Of a stretch of 64,000 nucleotides of DNA, positions 56,090 to 64,000 are shown one piece after another. Location: assembly GCF_011386835.1 (NCBI RefSeq), contig NC_088794.1, forward strand, positions 66,418,506-66,482,505. The letters are read 5' to 3'. The DNA comes from Chrysemys picta bellii (lineage: Eukaryota; Chordata; Testudines; Emydidae). The notes beneath the pieces were generated by a model. It did not search any database, had not been told where the DNA came from, and saw only the letters and a program-made list of their open reading frames with translations. Positions within the stretch are counted from its first letter, which is position 1, and each line of letters starts with the position of its first letter. Position numbers and translations under genes: made by a program.

Positions 56090-57130
56090 TCTCCACCCTT
56101 GGCTACTCATGCCAGTCCCAGTCTCCTTGTCTACCCAGTCCCAGTCTCCACTCATCAGGCTTCTCATCCCAGTCTCATTCCCTAGCCCAGGAATCAGCAA
56201 CCTTTGGCACAAAATCACAGGCCCGCCAGGGTAAGCCTCCTGGTGGGCCGGGCCAGTTTGTTTACGTGCCATGTCCACAGGTTTGGGCGATCGTGGCTCC
56301 CACTGGCCAGAGTTCACCATTCCAGGCCAATGGGGGCTGCGGGAAGCGGCGCGGGCCGAGGGATGTGCTGGCCGCGTCTTCTCGCAGCCCCCATTGGCCT
56401 GGAACGGCAAACCATGGACAGTGGGAGCCACGATCGGGCAAATATGCGGATGCGGCAGGTAAACAAACTGGCCCGGCCCACCAGGGGGCTTACCCTGGTG
56501 AGCCGTGTGCCAAAGGTTGCCGATCCCTGCCCTAGCCAGTCCCAGTTGCCCCCAATGCCAGCTCCTCAAATAATCTGCCTCTCTTCTCCCCCTTGACTTC
56601 CAGGTCTCCACCACCACCTTGCCAATGTTCTCTGTCTTCACTGACTCCTCATCTCACTTTCCCTCCATAAGCGCTTCATCCAATTTCAGTTGCCCACCCC
56701 CCATTCCTTGTCCCTCTTTGCCCAGCCAATCCCAGTTCTCCCCTGCCTTGTGGCTTCTCATCAGATCTGCCTTTCCTTCTACCATCTAACTGACTCCCAT
56801 AGTCTCCTCCTCCAGATCCTAATCTGATCTCAGTCTCCCAACTACTGTTCTTAGTCTTCCTCCCATTTCTCTCCCTGGCTCCCAGTCTCCTTTTGCAGAC
56901 AGTCCTAGTTTCCCACCAGATCCCAGATCCCAGTACCAGTCTCCTTTTGCCCAACTAGTCCCAGTACACTCAGCCCCTTCCGGCGCCTAGTCTCAGTCTC
57001 CCCCAGCACCCAGTACTAGTCTCCTTGCCCAGCTAATCCTAGTATCCTCAATGCCAAAATTTACTTTCCCCCAGCCTTCTCCAAAGGCTCCTTATCCCAA
57101 TATACTCCACTCTGCCACCACTCCACAAGA
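56090..57130. repeat. C/T-rich degenerate tandem array of 'cccagtctcc' units
   Basis: Variants of 'cccagtctcc(tt)..cccagc/ctagtccc' recur irregularly from about 56108 to 57030 (for example 56116, 56142, 56884, 56939, 56953, 56995, 57017). Spacing is roughly 15-60 bp and there are many substitutions. A hAT element sits inside it. No protein frame is meaningful here. Confidence 0.5.
56188..56529. mobile_element. palindromic non-autonomous hAT element, 342 bp, perfect 8-bp target duplication
   Basis: Target duplication 'ccctagcc' (56180-56187, 56530-56537). Ends 'caggaatcagcaacctttgg' and 'ccaaaggttgccgatccctg'. Same family as 49992-50326: shared 'gccagggtaagc', 'gggccgggccagttt', 'gccaatgggggc', 'cgggaagcggcgcgggc' and 'gagggatgtgctggccgcg'. 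More diverged between its two halves than that copy. The 130- to 209-codon frames over it arise from the G+C-rich palindrome. Confidence 0.9.
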
Positions 57131-58149
57131 CTGACTCTTGTCCCCTCTGCCTTAAATCAAGCTGCTTCCTACTCCACAGTGCCTGGGGAGGCACTCAGAG
57201 TGGAAGAGAGAAAGTCTCTCTTCTTTTCAATTCTGGTGCCTGGTCCTGGCATGTTCCTTAGCAGTAACTTCAGGGAACGTTGTATTCAGTTCTAGGCTGG
57301 AGAACGTTCAGTTTGGATGGACTCTTCAGTGATTTTAGATGCTAAACTCTAGCAAGTCTCTACTGAGCATGTGGGAACCGTGATTTTTTCTTCAGATGTT
57401 TATAACCTGGCCAAATTTGGACAGATTTTCACAGCTATGGCAAAAGGCATTCTGACACAAAGGCCCCACCCAGAAAAATGTCAAGTCCATTCTCCAAAGC
57501 ATGGGCACATTAGAACTTCTCAAAGAAAAGGGCAACAGAAGCGTCTAGCATGGGCAAAGCAATATTATTGTCTCTAACCTTGTTCTCAGAAATGGCTGAA
57601 CCATTTTAGGCTGAGAATTTCCAAAAATATTTCAGCCTGAGGCAGACACCAAGACCAATGGCTGAAAATTTCAGCTCAAATGGTTAAAGTTTAGCAAAAT
57701 TATAAGCAACTGAAAACAGGGTTTTATAATGGGAACTGTCAGACAAACAATAATAAATGGTGTTATCAGGCCCACCTCTAATAGTCTGCATTAAGGGCCA
57801 GAGCCTGATCATAATTACACATGCGTAACCCCACTGAATTCAAAACACTTGCTTAGATTAACCAAATCCAGAATTTAGCTCCTAATTGTCTTTAATTTGC
57901 TCCTGTATTTCTGCCCTTTTAGTGTATATTTCTTTTTAATGGAAGGAGACACTTTGCTTGGATTCATCGAGGAGCTGAAGCATGTTTTAAGCCTCAATAA
58001 GACTACTCATGCTTGTAAGGACTTGGGACCTTAGGACCGGAATTGCCTCTGCATTACTCCAGTTTTATGTTGGCATAACTCCATTGGTGGAAACTAGAGT
58101 GACACAGAGGTGAATCAGCCCTTAATCTTCATTATAACTTTCTTTAGAC
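57131..58149. other. non-coding DNA, probably containing old repeats
   Basis: 57570-57780 ('ggctgagaatttcc', 'ggctgaaaatttcagctc', 'gggttttataatggg', 'ttatcaggccc') has the look of a dispersed repeat but only one copy is present. Near-palindromes are possible at 57790-57870 and 58035-58125. Confidence 0.35.
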
Positions 58150-59278
58150 CAGTGGTTCTAAACCTGTGACCTGCAGGCTGCTTGTGGCCCAATCAGCACA
58201 CAGCTGTGGTCCATGTGATATCCTCAGGGCCATACAGGTGATATATATATATATATATATATATTGTATGGATGCGGCCCACATAACAGAGAGCTGCATA
58301 TCATAGAATCATAGAGTTATAGAAGATAAGGGTTGGAAGAGACCTCGGGAGGTCATCTAGTCCAACTCCCTGCTCAAAGCAGGACCAACCCCAACTAAAT
58401 CATCCCAGCCAGGGCTTTGTCAAGCAAGGCCTTAAAAACCTCTAAGGATGGAGATTCAACCACCTCCCTAGGTAACCCATTCCAGTGCTTCACCACCCTC
58501 CTACTGAAATAGTGTTTCCTAATATCCAACCTAGATCTGCCCCCACTGCAACTTGAGACCATTGCTTCTTGTTCTATCATCTTCCACCACTGAGAACAGC
58601 CTAGCTCAATCCTCTTTGAAACCCCCCTTGAGGTAGTTGAAGGCTGCTATCAAATCCCCCCTCATTCTTCTCTTCTGCAGACTAAATAAGCCCAGTTCCC
58701 CCAGCCTCTCCTCATAAGTCGTGTTCCCCAGCCCCCTAATCATTTTCGTTGCCCTCTGCTGGACTCTCTCCAATTTGTCCACAACCTTTCTGTAGTGGGG
58801 GGCCCAAAACTGGACTCAATTCTCCAGATGTGGCCTCACCAGTGCCAAATAGAGGGGAATAATCACTTCCCTCGATCTGCTGGCAACGCTCCTATTAATG
58901 CAGCCCAATATGCTGTTAGCATTCTTGACAACAAGAGCACACTGTTGACTCATATCCAGCTTCTTGTCCACTGTAATCCCCAGGTCCTTTTTTGCAGAAC
59001 TGCTGCTTAGCCAGTTGATCCCCAGGCTGTAGCAGTGCATGGGATTCTTCTGTCCTAAGTGCAGGACTCTACACTTGTTCTTGCTGAATCTCATCAGATT
59101 TCTTTTGGCCCAATCCTGCAATTTGTCTAGGTCACTCTGGACCCCATCCCTACCCTCCAGCATATCTACCTCTCCCCCCAACTTAATGTCATCTGCGAAC
59201 TTGCTGAGGGTGCAATCCATCCCATCATCCAGATCATTAATATGCAGCCCATAATGGTAAATCGGTTAAGAACCACTG
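58150..59278. mobile_element. hAT (Charlie-like) element split by a CR1 insertion
   Basis: Left part 58150-58299 starts 'cagtggttctaaacctgtg' and contains 'gcggcccacataac'. The right part resumes at about 59241 ('tatgcagcccataatgg') and ends 'ggttaagaaccactg' at 59278. The ends are inverted repeats of Charlie type. The flanks (ctttagac, tgttacac) agree at only 5 of 8 bases, so the copy is old or the duplication has eroded. An (AT)n tract of 26 bp occupies 58240-58265. Confidence 0.75.
58300..59241 (-). mobile_element. CR1 LINE on minus strand, 5'-truncated
   Basis: Its 3' end is on the left ('tcatagaatcatagagttatag', 'gacctcgggaggtcatctagtcc'). On the minus strand 59220-58816 encodes 'CTLSKFADDIKLGGEVDML' with the FADD catalytic box of the reverse transcriptase, then 'LQDWAKRNLMRFSKNKCRVL', 'SAKKDLGITVDKKLDMS' and 'YLALVRPHLEN', stopping at a TGA. 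The C-terminal piece 58580-58395 has '[20 protein letters not shown]'. Nearly intact apart from one stop and indels. Endonuclease and most fingers are missing by truncation. The host hAT sequence continues on both sides. Confidence 0.9.
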
Positions 59279-60323
59279 TGTTACACAGAGACTGCACCAA
59301 AATAACAACATTGTGTCTTATTTAATAAAAAAGAATTGGAGAATAGTTGTCAAATATGAGGGCCCAAAAATATAAGATACTCCCTTCCCACCTACAATTC
59401 TGCATTCAAGAACAAGAATAGGAGCTTCTATGACTGTGATTGTTTCCAATGGGAAAACTGCTACATTTCCTAATGCCATGCTTCACTGTTTGATACCCTG
59501 GTATGTCACCGTTCACTGGAACGTACATCATAATGATGTAACAGCTCCACAGTACACAGATTTTCCTTCTGTTTTAAATAATCTGGTAGGTCCCAGCTGA
59601 TAAACTGTAACAATGAGCCAGTATAACTAAAGATTCGTGATGGGTGAAACTCCTGTTCATGAACCAACTACAAATGTCAATAGTAGGAGTTTAGCCCATC
59701 TCAAGATGTTATATGATTCAGCTTTGAAATTATTATTTAAAGTGAAAGAAATCTTTTTTATATAATTATCAAAGAATGGGTTTAAAACTATTTGCCTATT
59801 TTTAAAACTAATCGGTCAAATTCCGATCTCATCTTCAGGGTCCTGTATAAATAATCACACAAATATCCATAATATTTGTATATAAAGTGCTACGTAAAAG
59901 CACTACAGTGCCATTTTTCAGCTACCATTCAGCTCTTCAGGCTGCCAGCCTGAAATTTTGACTCTCTCCTCCATGTCTGCCTGCATTTCAATGTTTTCCT
60001 TACAAACAGAGATTTCAGTGGGTGCAGTAGCACAGTTACACATCAAAACTACATTATGTGTGTCCATACAGAATTGTGGGTGTAAAACCGCAACCATACA
60101 GGGTGGTTAGCATGAAGCGCCAGTCAAAATCAGGCCTTATCCAATTGCAATTGCATAGAGCAGTTAGTGTATAAAATCAAACATGAGATAGAAAGGTCCA
60201 GGGGCATTTTCAGTTATGGTTAATGGAAGTCAGGGGAGAGGCATAAGAGGCTCTGTTGGGCATCATTTTGGTAGAGACATTGGGAGGAAGTGCAGAAGAA
60301 GGAATTTCAGCCAACACAGAAAC
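59279..60323. other. A+T-rich non-coding DNA
   Basis: No recognised gene or repeat. A near-palindrome-like segment may lie at 60005-60075. Confidence 0.4.
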
Positions 60324-60526
60324 CCTCCATGGAATCAGAGTAGCAGCCGTGTTAGTCTGTATCCGTAAAAAGAACAGGAGTACTTGTGGCACCTTAGAGA
60401 CTAGCAAATTTATTATAGCATAAGCTTTCATGGGCTACAGCCCACTTCTTCGGATGCATATAGAGTGAAACGTATATTGATGAGATATATATACACACAT
60501 AGAGAGCATGAACAGGTGGGAGTTGT

Positions 60527-61378
60527 CGACACACCACACGATCCATTGTCTACAGCCAAGCTCTAAGATATAACCGCATTTGCTCCAATCCCTCAGATAG
60601 AGACAAGCACCTACAAGATCTCTATCAAGCATTCTTAAAACTACAATACCCACCTGCTGAAGTGAAAAAACAGATTGACAGAGCCAGACGAGTACCCAGA
60701 AGTCACCTCCTACAAGACAGGCCCAACAAAGAAAATAACAGAACACCACTAGCTGTCACCTTCAGCCCCCAACTAAAACCTCTCCAGCACATCATCAGAG
60801 ATCTACAACCTATCCTGAAAGATGATCCTTTACTCTCACAGATCTTGGGAGACAGACCTGTCCTCGCTTACAGACAACCCCCCAACCTAAAGCAAATACT
60901 CACCAGCAACCACACATCACTGAACAAAAACACTGACCCAGGAACCTATCCTCGTAACAAACCCCGATGCCAACTCTGTCCACATATCTATTCAAGTGAC
61001 ATCATCATAGGGCCTAATCACATCAGCCATACCATCAGGGGCTCATTCACCTGCACATCTACCAATGTGATATATGCCATCATGTGCCAGCAATGCCCCT
61101 CTGCCATGTACATTGGCCAAACCGGACAGTCTCCACGCAAAAGAATTAATGGACACAAATCTGACATCAGGAATCATAATACTCAAAAACCAGTGGGAGA
61201 ACACTTTAACCTGTCTGGCCATTCAATGACAGACCTGCGGATGGCTATCTTACAACAGAAAAACTTCAAAAACAGACTCCAACGAGAGACTGCTGAGCTG
61301 GAATTGATATGCAAACTAGATACAATCAACTCAGGATTGAATAAGGACTGGGAATGGCTGAGCCATTACAAACATTGA
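60527..61378 (+). CDS. Penelope-like protein C-terminus with GIY-YIG endonuclease
   Basis: The frame is open from the arm junction to the TGA at 61376-61378, about 283 codons. An ATG is not needed, because the 5' part is lost. It holds 45 family residues upstream of the GTG at 60662, including 'IVYSQALRYNRICSN' and 'LQDLYQAFLKLQYPPAEVKK', which belong to the end of the reverse transcriptase region. The rest parallels copy 1: 'ILGDRPVLAYRQPP', 'CQLCPHI', 'IYAIMCQQC', 'MYIGQTGQS', 'RKRINGHKSDI' and 'WEWLSHYKH'. No stop interrupts it, so this copy too is young, but it lacks the polymerase catalytic region and a known promoter. Confidence 0.8.
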   Translation, partial: RHTTRSIVYSQALRYNRICSNPSDRDKHLQDLYQAFLKLQYPPAEVKKQIDRARRVPRSHLLQDRPNKENNRTPLAVTFSPQLKPLQHIIRDLQPILKDDPLLSQILGDRPVLAYRQPPNLKQILTSNHTSLNKNTDPGTYPRNKPRCQLCPHIYSSDIIIGPNHISHTIRGSFTCTSTNVIYAIMCQQCPSAMYIGQTGQSPRKRINGHKSDIRNHNTQKPVGEHFNLSGHSMTDLRMAILQQKNFKNRLQRETAELELICKLDTINSGLNKDWEWLSHYKH

Positions 61379-61573
61379 ATCTATCTCCCCTTGTAAGTAT
61401 TCTCACACTTCTTATCAAACTGTCTGTACTGAGCTATCTTGATTATCACTTCAAAAGTTTTTTTTCTCTTACTTAATTGGCCTCTCAGAGTTGGTAAGAC
61501 AACTCCTACCTGTTCATGCTCTCTGTATGTGTGTATATATATCTCCTCAATATACGTTTCACTTTATATGCAT

Positions 61574-61611
61574 CCGAAGAAGTGGGCTGTAGCCCATGAA
61601 AGCTTATGCTC
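61574..61611 (+). ncRNA. hammerhead-ribozyme-like motif in the right PLE arm, copy 2
   Basis: Same plan as 11318-11355: 'ccgaaga', stem 'gtgggc'/'gcccat' (closing pair G-U) around 'tgta', GAAA at 61598-61601, 'agc'-'ttat'-'gct', then C at 61611. The core has the same U4-to-C change, so the change probably predates both insertions. Confidence 0.5.
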
Positions 61612-61673
61612 TAATAAATTTGTTAGTCTCTAAGATGCCACAAGTATTCCTGTTCTTTTTTCCTCCATGGAAT

Positions 61674-62293
61674 GCAAACCTTACTGGACAAGCTGCCAGG
61701 AAAGGTGGACACATGTACTTAAATAAAATGCCCACAAGAACAGCTGGAATAATTGTCTTTCTTTAGTTAGTTTTACAGAGAACTGAAAAGCTCAGAAGTT
61801 CTTCTTAATACTATGGTAGGAGCTAAGCCAGGTATTGCATATTTTGAAGGAAGAAAAGACAAAGTGATTACTTTGTCAATTGCTGTTTACTATCACTATG
61901 AAGAGTAGAAGTTTCATACTATGAAAAGCAGAAACATTTGTAGAATATTAAAATGAGTCATTTCGATGGCTAATTATGTAGGAAGAGAGGTAGCAAAGTG
62001 ATCAGGAATTAAGGAAGGAATCGATGTACAGAACAGATGATATGTAGGATTATCTCTGATAGGTAGGATTAGGATATTATACATGCATATACATTTTTTT
62101 ACTGGCATTGCTGTATTGTATTGACACTTTTCAGTTGTTATTTGGTTAGATGCTTACCTCCTATCATACCAGTTTCTGTTTAGCAAAGCATTATCCTTCA
62201 TCATCACATGTAGAGAGACAGGTATATGGTTCTAAGTGTCACATGAATCACAATCCTTCATTTGACCGCAACGCTTTTAGGCATACTATTAAA
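61674..62293. other. non-coding DNA, no feature recognised
   Basis: A+T-rich unique-looking sequence downstream of PLE copy 2. Confidence 0.4.
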
Positions 62294-62435
62294 AAATGTC
62301 AAATGAGGAAACCTTTCATTTGACATTTATCTGAACAGCTATAATGTAGCTGTACATAAATGTCAAATGAGAATATATGAAACTGTATACCTATCTGTAT
62401 AAATATCAAAGGAAAGGTGTTTTCCTCTGATATTT
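62294..62435. repeat. cluster of overlapping hairpins
   Basis: 'aaatgtcaaatga' (62294-62306), its exact complement 'tcatttgacattt' (62316-62328) and a second direct copy (62358-62370) allow alternative pairings. Between the last two lies a further inner stem 'acagcta'/'tagctgt'. A separate hairpin, 'aaatatcaaaggaaa' (62401-62415) with 'tttcctctgatattt' (62421-62435), has one mismatch. Function unknown. Confidence 0.6.
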
Positions 62436-63939
62436 AAGGTGCTGACTGGGTGATGGTCAAAGGAGGTGCCTACCCCCTCAAAGGTTAATGGAGAAGATGG
62501 GTAGAGTGATTGCAGAAATCTGGAGAAATAGACATTGATGGTGTGCAGGCTTTGGTAGCCGATAGCAGCTCTAGTTAGTAGCTTACAGATAGAATCTTCC
62601 CAAGGCATCTTTTACCCTCAGCCCACACAACACTATATTCCTCCCCCCCACCCCAAATGTTAGCTGTACATGACAGCTGGTGTTTAGTATTTTTGTTTGT
62701 TTGGCTTTACCCTAGTTGTGAAGAAATATGCCACTTTTAGCTCTTTAAAAAAATCATTTTCTTTTCTCTCCCACACCCAAATTTGCTCAGAGATCCATCA
62801 TGAGGAATGATGTAATTTTGCGTGCGCACACACACGCACACTTGTGTTTTTCAGAAGCTCAGTGATTGTTGGTAGAGCTGTGTGGAAAATACTCATTGCT
62901 CGTAAAAATTGGGGGTGGGAGGGAAAGGATGTTTTTCTAGGTTCAGACTAAAGAGAAGACAGCCCAAAAGTATAGGCAACTTACATAGTCCCTTTACACA
63001 CTCAAGAGGGAGTGTGCCGTACTCAAGGCTGTGGCTAAATGCCATAATCTAGCTCTATGATGGATGTGTGCACTTTATTCGCAGTTGCACCAATTATGCC
63101 TTACTTTGAAATTTTGTCTCTAGAGGCAGAGTATATTAAGAGACTCATTTTATAGCAAGGAAACACAACAGTAGTAGCACTCAATACTTAAGACCATCCC
63201 TAATTGTAGTGCATAGTCATTTTCCCAAAGGTCATGGAAGCACAAATTGACAAGGGAAACGTTCAAAAATATATTAAAAAATATTTATACAGTAAAACTC
63301 ACCATTTCAAGACTAATAGAACAATTGTTCCACACCTGGAACTCCCACAGAAGTCTATGGGCATTTGTAATTCACATCTGTAGCTACTTAGTTACTGTCC
63401 CTTATTGCTTTATAGTTCAAACTGGAATTTAGCTATAGAACAAGTAGGGCATAGTGCACAGCTTCTCCAAGTAGCTTGGCACGCAGGGGACTGTACAGTC
63501 TTCCCCCTTTATTAGATGCCTTTCATATGTGGTCTTTTATGTTTGCATATGAAATTTTTGTTTAATTGTGAATAATGGTGTATGGACTCAACTAGTATTC
63601 TTCCACCAATCTCCACCATATAATATAGTCTAATTCAAATTATACTGGAGATAGGATTTTCAGCTATTTCTCTCTGTTTGATTTAATGGGCCAAATGCAG
63701 AGTTGGTATTAGCAGGTGCAACTTCAGTGAACTCCATGGAATTGCACCCACATACAATATGTCTGAATTTAGACCCAATACTTTTGCACAACCTGTTCAT
63801 AGTGGTAAATCAGTAACAATATTGAAATTACTTTTAAGTGCAGGGGCTTGATGGAAATCAGTTTAGGATTTAGCACAAATCCTTAATAAAATAGATGGTG
63901 CATTTCACTGTAACAATAGTGATTTTCATGATTATCATT
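62436..63939. other. A+T-rich non-coding DNA
   Basis: A short alternating purine-pyrimidine run 'gcgtgcgcacacacacgcac' at 62820-62839 and a near-palindrome at 63690-63780 ('gggccaaatgcag ... actccatggaattgcaccc'). No gene recognised. Confidence 0.4.
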
Positions 63940-64000
63940 TAGTATTTGTATTGGAGTAGAAACTTGGAGCCCCCCGGCATGGACCAAGACCCCATTATGC
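63940..64000 (-). repeat. MIR-like SINE tail, cut by window end
   Basis: 'agtatttgtattggagtag..cttggagcccc..atggaccaagaccccattatgc' is the reversed tail of the MIR-like family. The rest lies beyond the window. Confidence 0.6.

Larger units (their letters stand above)
60336..61661 (+). mobile_element. Penelope-like element copy 2 with inverted arms and 12-bp target duplication
   Basis: Target duplication 'cctccatggaat' (60324-60335, 61662-61673). Left arm about 60366-60527, right arm about 61498-61660, inverted complements of roughly 162 bp. As in copy 1, the extreme left end carries about 30 bases ('cagagtagcagccgtgttag') that are absent from the right end. The junction between left arm and coding part (60527) lies at a different place from copy 1 in both arm and coding sequence, so truncation points are independent. 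Confidence 0.85.

Noticed and set aside
55906..56641. Long overlapping frames of 130-209 codons on both strands
   Set aside because: They cross the palindromic hAT element and the C/T-rich array. Simultaneous openness on both strands is expected from a G+C-rich palindrome.
62294..62370. CRISPR-like repeats
   Set aside because: Only three copies, alternating in orientation, in a vertebrate sequence. They form hairpins, not a repeat-spacer array.

Overview
The window is vertebrate nuclear DNA, A+T-rich and full of decayed interspersed repeats. I recognise no intact host gene, rRNA, tRNA gene or CRISPR array. The repeats point to a non-avian sauropsid, most likely a turtle: CR1 LINEs, a tRNA-derived SINE with a CR1-type tail, MIR/CORE-SINE copies, Penelope-like elements (PLEs) coding for a GIY-YIG endonuclease, non-autonomous hAT and Tigger-type elements, and one solo LTR. 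The species is inferred from repeat flavour, not shown. The window is best read as an intergenic or deep-intronic stretch.

Layout. 1-10.2 kb: non-coding DNA with MIR relics (one split by a Tigger-type MITE at 2931-3141), a foldback of two PLE-type ends (4605-4830) and a pyrimidine-rich tract. 10.2-12.3 kb: a PLE copy between 201-bp inverted arms with a 13-bp target duplication, then a 674-bp solo LTR. 12.3-29.6 kb: mostly unique DNA with scattered MIR, CR1, MITE and PLE pieces. 29.7-31.4 kb: a minus-strand block that reads like decayed protein-coding sequence I cannot identify. 31.4-41 kb: mostly unique DNA plus a 408-bp hAT element. 41-43 kb: a dense cluster of SINE, PLE end, an unclassified composite repeat and CR1. 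43.1-46.3 kb: a broken DNA-transposon-like element with about 315-bp terminal inverted repeats and remnants of one large protein. 48.9-50.4 kb: a CR1 copy split by a palindromic hAT element. 53-57.1 kb: a second composite repeat, then a CT-rich degenerate tandem array that received another hAT. 58.1-59.3 kb: a hAT element split by a CR1. 60.3-61.7 kb: a second inverted-arm PLE. 62.3 kb: a cluster of hairpins. The window ends inside a MIR-like SINE.

No genes here work together. The story is layered transposition: hAT and MITE elements landing in older MIR and CR1 copies, CR1 landing in hAT, and PLEs leaving inverted-arm copies. The most interesting items are the two inverted-arm PLEs, whose arms carry a hammerhead-ribozyme-like fold; the long-TIR relic; the unidentified minus-strand coding relic; and a class of short near-palindromes often centred on a 'cattga..tcaatggg' core. 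Family names come from recognition by eye. Target duplications, inverted arms and reading frames are read directly from the sequence.
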